The notes below the pieces were generated by a model that did not search any database, was not told the DNA's origin, and was given only the letters and a program-made list of their open reading frames with translations. Position numbers and translations under genes: made by a program. Shown here in pieces: positions 11,326 to 20,790 of a stretch of DNA of 64,000 nucleotides; positions within the stretch are counted from its first letter, which is position 1; each line of letters begins with the position of its first letter. This stretch comes from Oscheius onirici. Taxonomy: Eukaryota > Nematoda > Chromadorea > Rhabditida > Rhabditidae. The DNA lies in assembly GCA_932521025.1 (NCBI GenBank), contig OW051471.1, forward strand, positions 9,238,001 to 9,302,000, given 5' to 3'.

Positions 11326-12280
11326 CTGTCGATCGTAAATTCTCGGATGGAGCGGTGATCGGGTGAGATTACAGGCCCCTGGATGGGGGTAATTTATAGA
11401 GGGAGTGATAAGACTGTTCGTTCTTTGGCGGGATGTTTACTACTGCAACAGATCTCTTTGTTGAGGTGACATTATATAGCTTGGGGAGAAAGTTGAGAAG
11501 GAAGCGATAAAGAATGGAAACAAAGAACACCCTGTCATCCCTGATTTCAAACTCGCTTTAATAGCAACACTATTTTTTGATCCTTGTGTACGAAGACGTT
11601 TCCCCAAACTGGGAATTTTCGTACTATTCTGTTTCTGCATATACGAAACTCTTTTTTTCTCCCACAAGATATCCAATCATTTCATATTGTAAAGAACACC
11701 GTCATACAATGAAACCACTTAAATACCAGATGAATGTGTACATGTAAAGAATTCTACAGTACTCTAGCCATGCTGTGCACCGCCAGTGACATTCCTAAAG
11801 TTCTCTGCTCTGTTATCTTTCCAGTAGATTCATGCCATTTCTCTTCAAATCAACTTTCAGCCGCTCGGTGTTTTCCTCGAAAAAGGATGCTCCCATCACC
11901 TTGCTATCAGCGTCTGTCTGACTCTTCTACTTTGGGTTCCCGGGATCATATATGCTATTTACATCATTGCTAAGTATTAAAATGAATTTTTAAAGTGCAG
12001 CAGATAAGGTAGGTGATCCGACCAACATAAGAAAAACAGAAAACATCACCATGATTTCCTGTGGAAAAAAAGAGGAAGGGCTTCTCGTTACCTGTGGGAC
12101 TAGTGAATCTCATCATTAATCGTTTGGATAGACCATTGCTTGTGGTCTGCACGCAGCTTTCTGCTCGCATATCTTTGCTTAAAAAGTGACTTACTAACTG
12201 TGGACGCTCTCCTAGGTCTCAACCCATTTACCGATCTCAAAAAAATTTTCCATCGCGAAATAATATTTTCTGGATATTTT
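11326..12280. other. Intergenic region, nothing supported
   Basis: About 950 bp between the ABC transporter start and the end of the first C-type lectin. Several short open frames occur on both strands, but none has joined splice sites or a recognisable motif. Confidence 0.5.
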
Positions 12281-14254
12281 TTAGAACACTCCACAACAGT
12301 CATGTTGACAAATATATTGGTCCAAGACGTCAGTACAGAACGCATCACTCCAGCCTCCTTGCATGCAGGTGCCAATTGCGAACATTGGCGGATCTTGGAG
12401 GAGCTTAAAAAAGGGGAATACGTTGCAGTTCAAATTGATTTTCACTTTTTTTTTCATTTTATCAGTGATTTCGTTTTTATCGTATTTTCCTATATTTATT
12501 TCCATTTTATTTTCTTTCCAATGGAAAAAAGACTAAATTTCAAGAATTTTGACACCAAAACGAAATGACGAGAAGCAAGGAAATAAAGACAACGAACAAA
12601 CCAATGCGGTCAGTCACTTTTTTGTTTTCACTTTGTTCTCAGTACTTGAAGCTGCCGGAAGAAGATCGAAAAGCGATACATCGAACTAAATTCTACAAAC
12701 GACTCGATGAAATGCAATTAGAGCAAAGATGGACGCATTTCAGATCTGGAGAGACGTATCAGAAGCTTTTCAATACTGTTGATCAGCACAATAAAGATCA
12801 ACGATTCGAAAATGATGCCACAAAGACAAGCTACACCCGGAGGTACGCCTATTTTATCCCATTGTAACTATTTGTGCTCTTCAGATTTTTTTTGGAAGCA
12901 GTAAACGGGAGACCAGAAAAACAAGAAACGAAGATACTGTCAAAACAGGATGTTCAAAATCCTTCACGCCTTCCATATTGCTGTTGGATGCTGAGGAAGA
13001 GATCCCATATGGCGAAAAGGGCTGACTCGGTAAGACATTTTTTCACCGTCATTCATTTATCAGAAAAACTGTTTTAATATTTATCAAGTGTTGTGATATT
13101 TGTAAATTAAACCGTGCAAAAACGAAAAAGGAGTCGTCGTGAACCCAATTTTGAGCCACAACCGAACTGAACGCTGTCAGGTTAGGTCACAGAAAAACTT
13201 TTCAGAAATTCGTTTGTTTAGGTAGATCTCATCGACAATCAGCGGAACTTGATAGAGACTTCAAATTCATTTTAATATATCGGGACTAATTCAGCAAATT
13301 TGTGCTTCTTCGAAATGAGAAAAAAATTAGTAAGAAATTAAAATCAATTTGAACCAGCTCAAATCAATTTGAACTGCAACATACACAAGGAAAAATGAAG
13401 GACTCACCCAAAGACAGCTGTTCGAATTAGCTATATCGTCAAATCCACAGCCTGCCGTATAATCGTTGTACGGCGCATAGGGTCGGATTGGAACACCGTC
13501 GACCCATACATAGTCTACTTTCGGGGTAGCAGCTGGTCGTCGTGCTCCAATCCATGTTGATTTTGTGTAGACGTCATATGGATTCACACCAGATGCAAAA
13601 GCTGAAATTTTTTTACCGTTCTTTATGTAGTAGACATGTCATGGTAACAAAGCAGCGCAGTGCCCAAGGTTCGCTTCGCTGTTTGAATAAACGTCGATTG
13701 TATATTGTGTAAATTTACATATTCCATAACAAGAGCTCTGAACGATCGAAAAAATTTCCCAGAGGACGTCAGCTGCGTTTTCACCAGGTGAGCAGCGAAA
13801 GCTCGGGTCGAAAAATAGCAATCATGACCGACTCACTAGTTAGAAAATCATTAGTAGTTTGATCCAATATTATTGCTAAATCTCCTCCCATAGCCTGACA
13901 AGCCGAGCGAGCAGTGTACCAGTCAGCTGGTGTCTTCACAAGAAAGTAGCATTTGCTGTTATGCGCCAAGAAAGTATATCCCATAGGGCATTGTACTGAA
14001 ATTTGCTTCATAAATTATTACATGGACTAGATACCAGTTGTTGTTGTGGTAGTTGTAGTCGTCGTAGTAGTAGAAGTAGTTGTTCCAACAGCCCCTGAAA
14101 ATGATTCACTTTCTCGATAAATTATGTCTGCTTATCTCCTCTAAACAAACACTTGCGAGCACAAAAATGATTGACCTGGAAAATCAGGAGTAGCAGTTGG
14201 AATGCAGCCTTCAGCAAAACGATAGAGCATAAGGCAAATAGAAAAAAATTTCAT
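12281..14254 (-). CDS. Secreted C-type lectin-like protein with Thr-rich linker (copy A)
   Basis: C-type lectin domains bind sugars or proteins outside the cell; in nematodes many respond to microbes. ATG 14254 opens a signal peptide (MKFFSICLMLYRFAEG) followed by CIPTATPDFP. A short exon codes a threonine run, a mucin-like linker open to O-glycosylation. The lectin domain follows: QCPMGYTF, DWYTARSACQAMGGDLAII, WIGARRP, VWVDGVPIRPYAPYNDY, GFDDIANSNSCLW, then the last exon GTCMQGGWSDAFCTDVLDQY with ICQHDCC. The expected Cys pattern is present, but the calcium-site EPN/QPD and WND motifs are not, so calcium-dependent sugar binding is doubtful. The last intron is about 990 nt instead of about 38 nt in copy B because it holds a TIR element (12422-13380). 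Tandem neighbour: copy B. Confidence 0.85.
12422..13380. mobile_element. 959-bp terminal-inverted-repeat element
   Basis: The ends are perfect 20-bp inverted repeats: GTTGCAGTTCAAATTGATTT at 12422-12441 and its complement at 13361-13380. They are flanked by the direct repeat ATAC at 12418-12421 and 13381-13384. Taking the element out leaves a normal-sized lectin intron of about 40 nt, as in the sister gene. Near the right end the motif AAATCAATTTGAAC occurs twice (about 13342 and 13361). No DDE transposase motif was seen, so it is probably non-autonomous. A central TA in the duplication would also fit a TA-targeting (Tc1/mariner-like) element. Confidence 0.75.
12565..13077 (+). CDS. Two-exon ORF carried inside the TIR element
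   Basis: ATG 12565 opens 12565-12842. A GT-AG intron (12843-12884, 42 nt) leads to 12885-13077 with the phase kept across the junction, giving 156 residues. The protein is hydrophilic and basic, with EEDRKAIHRTKFYKRLDEMQ and a Lys/Arg-rich second half (RKRSHMAKRADS). I recognise no domain. Its start needs reading through a T-rich stretch that also looks like an intron (12601-12645), so the true 5' end is unsure. It could be an element protein, a captured host exon pair, or chance. Confidence 0.35.
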
Positions 14255-14419
14255 GTCGAAGATATTGAACGATGAAGCTGTTTGACCGCTCCGAGAGGGC
14301 AGAGCGACTAAAGAACGGGTTTTATGCCGCTTGTTTCTGAGGGCTTACGGGATTTTTTATATGTTGTCAATCAAATATATTGTCGGGCTGTGCAGAACAT
14401 CTCTCTGCTAGTAAAGCGC

Positions 14420-14655
14420 AATGGTGTCTGTGGTGGACTCTGCTTGGATGCTTGTTTGTACATGGCCACGAGATTCGTCGAGACAAGTCAGAAAATGTCG
14501 GGATTAGATTGTCACTTTTGAATTAGGGATGCTAAGAAGTTAGTTGAGCGAAGATAGGGTATTTCAAAGGTCAAGTTGGATGGAAATTCACAACCTAGGT
14601 TTTGCTTTATATATTTGTGCCCCGCAGACGCAATAGCGGCGACAGCCTCGAGACG
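14420..14655 (+). repeat. Dispersed repeat family 1, copy A (with a short third piece at 14677-14720)
   Basis: It shares a long series of blocks with 37893-38120, in the same order: GGTGTCTGT-GGACTCTG, CATGGCCACGAGAT, GTCGxGACAAG, GGATTAG, GGTTGGATGG and AATTCA-AAC. A third fragment starts at about 14677 (GGTATCTGTGGCGGACTCTG). It is noncoding and lies between the two lectin genes. Confidence 0.6.
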
Positions 14656-14757
14656 GCTACTCTAAACTATTAAAATGATATGGTATCTGTGGCGGACTCT
14701 GTCTGTTTGCTTAATTAAAAGTGTTCAGCCATCTAAGTCTGACGTAACCCGAGTTTA

Positions 14758-15957
14758 TTAGAAGATTCCACAACAGTCATGTTGACAAATATATTGGTCC
14801 AAGACGTCAGTACAGAACGCATCACTCCAGCCTCCTTGCATGCAGGTGCCAATTGCGAACATTGGCGGATCTTGGAGGAGCTTACAATTATTACATACAA
14901 TGTGAATTGAAAAACTCACCCAAAGACAGCTGTTCGAATTAGCTATATCGTCAAATCCACAGCCTGCCGTATAATCGTTGTACGGCGCATAGGGTCGGAT
15001 TGGAACACCGTCGACCCATACATAGTCTACTTTCGGGGTAGCAGCTGGTCGTCGTGCTCCGATCCAGGTCGATTTTGTGTAGACGTCATAGGGATTTACA
15101 CCAGATGCAAAAGCTGAAATCTTTTTTGATCATGTCATTTTACGATAGCACAGAACTTCTGTGTGAACAAACGTAGCTGTATATTGCATAAGCCAGCCTA
15201 TTAACATTAGCCTCTCTCTAAACAAATAGAAAGATTTTCTGAGTATACTTAAGAATATGTTAGACATCCTATCACCTTAAAGTTTTACTGTTGTGCGCAC
15301 TGCACAGCGTCACGGAGGCAAGTGTGTTTTCGAGAAAGTTGGCGAAGGATACGACGCTCGACGCTTCCCGCGCAGTAACCAGTTAGCCCATGCCTGGTTT
15401 GCCTGGTTCCCTATTTGTGTATGTAAATCCTCTTCGCAGAGTCGTGAAGCGCCGGTGTATTTTCTGCGGGGCAAACAGCGAAGTCTCGTGTTGAAAAGAA
15501 TAAAAAGGTTAAAGACTCACTCGTTAGAAAATCATTAGTGGTTTGATCCAATATTATTGCCAAATCTCCTCCCATAGCCTGACAAGCCGAGCGAGCAGTG
15601 TACCAGTCAGCCGGCGTCTTCACAAGAAAGTAGCACATGCTGTTATGAGCCAAGAAAGTATATCCCATAGGGCATTGCACTGAATTTTACTTCAGACATC
15701 ATTACATAGGCTAGATACAAGTTGTTGTTGTGGTGGTTGTCGTCGACGTAGTTGTGGTTGTCGTTGTGGAAGTAGTAGTGGAGGGAGTGGTAGTTGTTCC
15801 AACGTCCCCTTAAATGAAATATATCTTCCTAATTTTGTGGTAGTTTTGTTATTCAGAACAACGAACAAAAATATTAACCTGGAAAGTCGGGAGTAGCAGT
15901 TGGAATACATCCTTGGACCAGACTAAAGGGTACTATGAAAAGGGCAAGCCTTATCAT
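14758..15957 (-). CDS. Secreted C-type lectin-like protein with Thr-rich linker (copy B)
   Basis: Close tandem copy of the lectin at 12281-14254. ATG 15957 starts MIRLALFIVPFSLVQG and then the same CIPTATPDFP. Its Thr-rich linker exon is longer than in copy A (roughly 30 residues of Thr and Ser). The domain exons code QCPMGYTFLAHNSMCYF, ARSACQAMGGDLAII, STWIGARRP, YVWVDGVPIRPYAPYNDY and SNSCLW, and end in QYICQHDCCGIF with TAA at 14758-14760. The intron before the last exon is only 38 nt; the one between the two main domain exons is about 400 nt. All phases close. Copy B shows the ancestral layout without the TIR element. As in copy A, EPN/QPD and WND motifs are absent. Confidence 0.85.
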
Positions 15958-15967
15958 GCCGAAGATA

Positions 15968-16340
15968 TTGAAGCCGCTTGACCACTCCGAGAGCGGACGA
16001 TTTTTACATCCCCCGTCTGGCGATTGACCAGCCGGGGGCGAAAAAGACATTGACTAGACGGACAGTGTTAAGCTTTTATCAAACGATAGTTTTTTATGGG
16101 AACGCGTCTGGGGGAATTTAATTAGAAGGTAGAACAACCAAGAGAGACTCACTAATAGCCACCAAAATACAGAGGCCGCTGGTAGAATAAGATTTACAGC
16201 ATATCGAGAAAGTTGCCTGAACCCGCTTGACTATTCCGAGAGGGGCGTGATAATAAAGTAACCGGATGACTGTTGACCAGCCGACAAAGTAATGAAGCAA
16301 GAAAGACAGCTGATTGGGCCAGACTGTGTTACGATGCAAA
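15968..16340 (-). pseudogene. Promoter and first-exon remnant of a third lectin copy
   Basis: The upstream block of copy B (CGCTTGACCACTCCGAGAG..., then GACCAGCC and ACAGTGTTA, 15973-16075) is repeated at about 16221-16330 (CGCTTGACTATTCCGAGAG, GACCAGCC, CAGACTGTGTTA). Copy A has the same start (about 14282-14297). Below the second block the expected ATG is followed within two codons by a stop, so no coding exon remains. This marks a third, decayed unit of the tandem array. Confidence 0.5.
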
Positions 16341-16681
16341 TCTCACTCGTACTCGTACGGTCCCTGCATTCGATGATCATGGGTTTCCTGAGCTATCCGA
16401 GGTTTTTTGTACGTAAAAAATGCTTCAGATCTGTCCACCGTTTACTCTGTGAAGTTTTCGAGAAAGACGACAAAATATCAATGTTCGATCTGTAGCTCTG
16501 TTTTCTTGGTAATGTACTTTACAGTTTTCTGTTTATTCGGAGCGGAAATGGAAATCTGTAGATCACAGAAGTGCTTAAACCCGATATGATTAACACTTCA
16601 AATATTTGTGGCGTCGTTACGTGTCCCGTCTTCTTTATCAGTTGCTCGCCTTCCCGGACACTCCCTCCTTTCATCGATCCT

Positions 16682-17113
16682 GATGGTATGTTTCACTTTT
16701 TCGCATGACTCAATTATTTGTCCTTCCTTTTTAGAGGCGACAAGACGCTTTCGGCATTGAAAGACCATCCAGTGTTGATCGGATAGCACCTCGGTAAGCA
16801 CATAATCCCTCGCTCTGATAAGCTAATGTTAAGCATTACTCCGCCAGAGGGCGGCGACCTCTACAAGCCAGTCAGGATTCCGAGACCTTTTCTGGGCGCA
16901 AGAGCTGTTGTTTACGACATCCAGGACCAAACTGGTAACTAATATTTTGTTTGTTTACATTTTCGTTTTGTAGTCCGCTACACGGGCGATAATGGAAGAT
17001 CTTTCCCAACTTTTGGAGAGACCAGAGGCTTTTCGGACTTTCCCAACTTGTTGGATCTGACTCCACCCAGGTTGGTGAATTTCTTGTTCTTAATCTTTTT
17101 GAAAACGCTTTGA
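16682..17113 (+). CDS. Small protein of unknown function (multi-exon)
   Basis: I do not recognise it. ATG 16682-16684 sits at the very end of its exon. Three introns (16685-16734, about 16795-16834 and about 16934-16972) all keep the phase. The spliced product reads RRQDAFGIERPSSVDRIAPR, then ITPPEGGDLYKPVRIPRPF, LGARAVVYDIQDQTG, RYTGDNGRSFPTFGE and TRGFSDFPNLLDLTPP, ending after a short hydrophobic tail if the last GT is not used. It is rich in Pro, Gly and Arg, without a signal peptide or membrane span. Three consecutive in-phase introns make a real gene likely, but the start and end are uncertain and the antisense frame is also partly open. Confidence 0.4.
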
Positions 17114-18042
17114 ATGACTTCTCTCGGCTGTCTTTCAATCGATCCTGGGCTAAGACAGTCACCCTATTTTATTACAGCCTCTAAAACGATTCAAAAACGT
17201 CATGTGAATAATCCCATTTTGACTTTGAAGACGTCTAATTTAACGGATTCTGGATAGGGTTCATAGAAGATATATTTTAACTTTATTAAACCCCGGTACT
17301 CTGATGGGACGCTCCAATATCCGGAGACTTTCGGTCAGAAAAAAAGACCAGTACATGCGCCTTTTGCAAAATGTTTGAAGCAATTCATTCGTAGGTATAA
17401 AACTTACCTCTGGAAGGACTGTTAGCATCTTGGTCTTGTTGACCATCTGATTTGCCGTTAAGTAATCGCCGAATGGGAGTTGAAGTCTTTGGAGAAACAA
17501 AAAAAATGTTCATTTTCTGAGTACACAATGTTCCCTGTACAGACGAAATGTGCTCTGCTCGGAACTATCTGTGGTGGTCTTGCTAACTTGAAACAACGCA
17601 ACGTTACCGGGAAATCGGCTTTGACGAGAAGAAAAGTTATAGCGAAGAACTACTAGAAACTGATGCATGTTTTTGCGGCAAAAATAGAAACTTGTGACAA
17701 CAGAGTCAGTTGTTACATGAGTAAGGCTGTCGAAGGTGTCAAAATGGTTTCAAATGCAATTTATTTGGATGAATATCTTATCTGAAATCATGGTTGTTGA
17801 GCAATAATCTTTGCGATTCCCAGACGATATCCGCCGCATGCTGCTTGAGAATCTAGAAGCTGCTTGAGAATCTGAGTGTAGTTGGGCATGGAACATGAGA
17901 TCAGGAGAGCAATGGAAACTTTTCTAATATATTTTTGGTTCTCTATCAAACTAGGTAACTTGGAAATAAAGAATTACAATCAAAATAACTTTTGCAAAGC
18001 AGTTTATTTCGATACATCCGACAGCATTACAACGCATGTTTC
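17114..18042. other. Intergenic region, nothing supported
   Basis: Short open frames on both strands without motifs. A minus-strand frame at 17261-17500 is the longest but cannot be linked to other exons. Confidence 0.45.
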
Positions 18043-19030
18043 TTAATGACCTGAGCAGCATTTGATGTCCACGTTGTTCAAACTAGTGTCGTCTCTATGT
18101 CCTTGAGCGCATTCGATTTGAGAGAATACCACATACGGCGGATTTAGTGGCGGATTGGCGCAGTGGCAGGAGGCGCCAGCGTCAATCGAAGGGTCACAAG
18201 TTCGATCCCCGCCTCAGCCCAACCAAGGCTTCTACCCTTCCCGAAGGTCGGTAAATTGGTAGTAGCTTGCTACGAAGTAAAAGCGTTCCTGGGAACAGGT
18301 GGGCACTGTGGAACGTTTAAAGCCCCTCGCTATCTGGCCCCTCAGATGCACCCGCTATCCAAAGGCTTGAAGACGGGAGAATACTTTACTTTTACTTTAT
18401 CACATACGGCGTAGTTTTCTGGACACCATTGTACAGCCGTTCAATCTCCCCAGTCTTCCGAATCTCCTAAATTAAAATGAGGTCATATGACAAATTAGAC
18501 TTTGCTTTCCTGCAATCCAGTTGTTTTCATCCTTTGGGGCAAATGGAGAGCCGCAATATGCAGCAAAGTTTACCGCAGCGACGTCGTCGCCTTCGCCTTC
18601 GCCTTCAAACTTGTCTGATCGAAGTTGGTATCCAGTAATGACTTGAGCCATGGGACACCATTTTATATCCTGCCAAACTCCCCAGTCTCCTTCTCCACTC
18701 ATAATCCATGACTGCTTGTCGATTGAGCCTAAAAATTCAAGAGTTCACCATTCCTATGAAAATTTCGCAGAAGACATTTACATTTTCTCTCGATGAAATA
18801 TGACAGAATAGTTACTTTGTTTTTGGTTTTTTTTACTTACGCCAGTTTAAAGGGAGACAGTAAAGAACTACAGCATTCAGACTGGTGTCGTCTTTATGTA
18901 CTTCCTGCCATTTTGCGACTTTGGCCTGAATACCAGCGGCTAAAGTTCCAGCGGGGCACGGCTTACAGCCCTGCCAGTCTCCATAATTGGTGACACGTGG
19001 TGAAGAGTATAGAGTCTTGATGTTTGGGTG
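18043..19030 (-). pseudogene. VMO-I-like (vitelline membrane outer layer) protein, third domain broken by a SINE
   Basis: VMO-I proteins are secreted three-repeat beta-prism proteins of egg coats and mucus. Repeat 1: NYGDWQGCKPCPAG, then KDDTSLNAVVLYC (about 18855-18985). Repeat 2: GEGDWGVWQDIKWCPMAQ, then GDDVAAVNFAAYC (about 18560-18710). Repeat 3 begins EDWGD and then TGA where the Trp codon of the DWGxW pattern belongs, and goes on QWCPENYAVC. There the SINE (18141-18400) is inserted. Beyond it the reading frame differs by one, giving SQIECAQGHRDDTSLNNVD and stop TAA 18043-18045. The nonsense codon, the insertion and the frame change all fall in repeat 3, so the gene is decaying or truncated to two repeats. 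I could not find a signal-peptide exon upstream. Confidence 0.7.
18141..18400 (+). mobile_element. tRNA-derived SINE with 11-bp target-site duplication
   Basis: A 260-bp insert bounded by identical CACATACGGCG at 18130-18140 and 18401-18411. The head has an RNA polymerase III A-box-like TGGCGCAGTGGC (about 18156) and a B-box GTTCGATCCCC (about 18200), with the spacing of a tRNA promoter. The tail ends in a TTTACTTTTACTTTAT run. These are the standard signs of a SINE moved by target-primed reverse transcription. It sits in the third repeat of a VMO-I-like gene, antisense to it. A fragment of the same family is at 5135-5205. Confidence 0.85.
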
Positions 19031-19138
19031 TGCTGACTATGACTGCTAAGCGACGTTTTGTTTTAGCATTGTTGGAAACACTGTGGATGGAAGTCAAAAA
19101 TATACAGCTTCATTTCGATCAGACTTGTAAGATGATGA

Positions 19139-19501
19139 CTATTTCGGACAACAAATGCTTTTCCAGTAGCCGGCAACACAAGCATTCACTTTCGCAGCAT
19201 TCAGTACGCCCTGAATCGGGTACAGATATCACCAAAATAACTTACGGGATTTCCAATCCAAAGCCCGAGACGACTATAAGAAAGTGGGAGATGTGGGTTC
19301 ATAAGAAAGAAGCTATGGAGTGATATTTTAACGGTATCGATGAATTCATTGATATTGGTGTTTAGTAGCGAATGAACAGCCACGTTGCTCGTGCAGACGA
19401 ACTGTACCGATTCGTGGTATATCTGAAGTTTTGTTCGATCCTTCACAGAGTTAGAAATCACCGGAAAATCCGAGAAATAGGAGAAGAACGAGGAACAGCA
19501 T
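19139..19501 (-). CDS. Small secreted LysM-like protein (copy 3), uncertain first junction
   Basis: ATG 19501 gives the hydrophobic leader MLFLVLLLFLGFSG. The body exon holds VQFVCTSNVAV, INEFIDTVKISLHSFFLMN and PHLPLSYSRLGLW, and the last exon NACVAGYWKS with stop TAG (19139-19141). The layout and the TTTTCCG|GT donor match copies 1 and 2. However, the leader frame and the body frame differ by one base at this junction, so there is a 1-nt indel, a different start, or a missed exon. Copy 4 lies head-to-tail beside it on the same strand. Confidence 0.5.
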
Positions 19502-19758
19502 TGATGAAAAGTGAACGCAATTTTGGCTTTGAGCAAACACTACCAATGTTGACCATCAAGAAAAAGCTAACAAAAAATTCCCTTTTTATTCCACCTTCAT
19601 CTTCCAGTACCGACGAATACATATTGTAGTCTCAAAAAATCAATTGGAAGATTGATAAATGTGGTTAGGACGTACTCTTTGCAAAAAAAGTAGTAAAGGC
19701 TGAATGGAGTTGGACAAAAATTTTATTTCTCTGTAACTGTGATCAAGATGGAGTTTGC

Positions 19759-20180
19759 TCAAGTCTGCCAATATCCGGCCACACACATCGCGGTCTGAAA
19801 AACGGTCGATGAGGAAACTGTATTCTCTACGATCATTGTGCTTTATAAGACCAACTTTTTTGTAGCAGAATAAATCTCCCTATTGAATGCAAAAGAGACA
19901 AACCTGGTCAGGGAGCTCCATAGCCGGATAAATTGGTCTCAAATGAGCATTGGCCATGATGAAGTCGTTGATCGTGAGCTGGAAAGCTTTGAGGATCTCG
20001 TCCACGGTGTACGGATGGTGTCTGTTAGGACGGCGTAGGGTCATGTTCTGGGAACAGACAAATGTAGCTGTAGCGGAAACCATCTGGACTTTGATTCGTG
20101 AAATTTGAATTGAAACTGACTGGAAACTCTGCAGAAACAATTACAAAAGAAGATAGAAGCAGGATGAGATGACGAACCAT
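19759..20180 (-). CDS. Small secreted LysM-like protein (copy 4)
   Basis: ATG 20180 starts MVRHLILLLSSF. A 61-nt intron joins in phase to a body exon with ATFVCSQNMTLRRPN, PYTVDEILKAFQLTINDF, IMANAHLRPIYPAMEL, and a last exon MCVAGYWQT ending TGA (19759-19761). The product is 83 residues with a predicted signal peptide. It has the clearest LysM-like Y-T-x-D-x-I-L-x-x-F-x-L-x-x-x-D-F core of the four copies, and the shared C-V-A-G-Y-W end. It is expected to be secreted; ligand and role are not known. Confidence 0.65.
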
Positions 20181-20400
20181 GTTTTCGTTTTAGCGGAGAA
20201 GAGAAGATTTCAGGAAGCAGAGGGTTCTTCGGCGTGCAAATGTGATTTCAAAGAGTTTCCTGAGTTGGGCTCGCAAATTTGAAATTATCTAAAAGTTTCA
20301 AAAAAGTGTACGAAAAAGCGTAATGTTTTATGATCACTTTTAGTCAATTCTGACAGCACCAGCCTGTTCAAAAACCTTAGCAGAAAAATTGCAAAATATT

Positions 20401-20476
20401 TTTTAGCTGGAGGGAATCGAACCAGGAACCCTTGCGCCGTATGATTTCCAAGCAGTAATGGTAACCACTCAGCCAT
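20401..20476 (-). repeat. tRNA-like sequence (Ser-type), probable pseudo-tRNA or SINE head
   Basis: On the minus strand it has GGCTGAGTGGTTA (A-box) and GGTTCGATTCCC (B-box) about 55 nt apart, with an extra arm as in tRNA-Ser. The T-stem and anticodon stem do not pair well by eye, so I do not call a functional tRNA. Confidence 0.4.
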
Positions 20477-20514
20477 TTAGAAAATATTTCGAGACGGTAC
20501 GGGTGCGACTTGTC

Positions 20515-20592
20515 CAGATGTCTAGTGGTTAGCATCATTGCGTGGAAACCGATGTTCACGGGATGGTTGTTGGTTCGATCCCCGCTGCAAAA
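20515..20592 (+). repeat. tRNA-like SINE head
   Basis: It contains TCTAGTGGTTAGCAT (A-box) and GGTTGTTGGTTCGATCCCCG (B-box). The same pair of blocks occurs at 51497-51575, so both look like copies of one tRNA-derived family rather than genes. Confidence 0.45.
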
Positions 20593-20790
20593 TGTCTCTG
20601 GGGGTTTTAAAGGCCACTAAACACATTCCTGTTGTTGAAATTTGTGCGCTCGTAATGTTGTTTTTAACGCATTCTCTTCCTCAAATAAAATTAAGCAAGC
20701 TGGAAAATGTATTCGCAAAAAATAGAAAATTGAAGTTTCTCTTTGTGCCTTCTTCGCTGTCCTCTTTGTTAAAAAATCTAGCATATTCAG

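Noticed and set aside
20401-20592. Functional tRNA genes
   Set aside because: A and B boxes are present, but T-stem and anticodon-stem pairing is poor by eye; better explained as tRNA-derived repeats.
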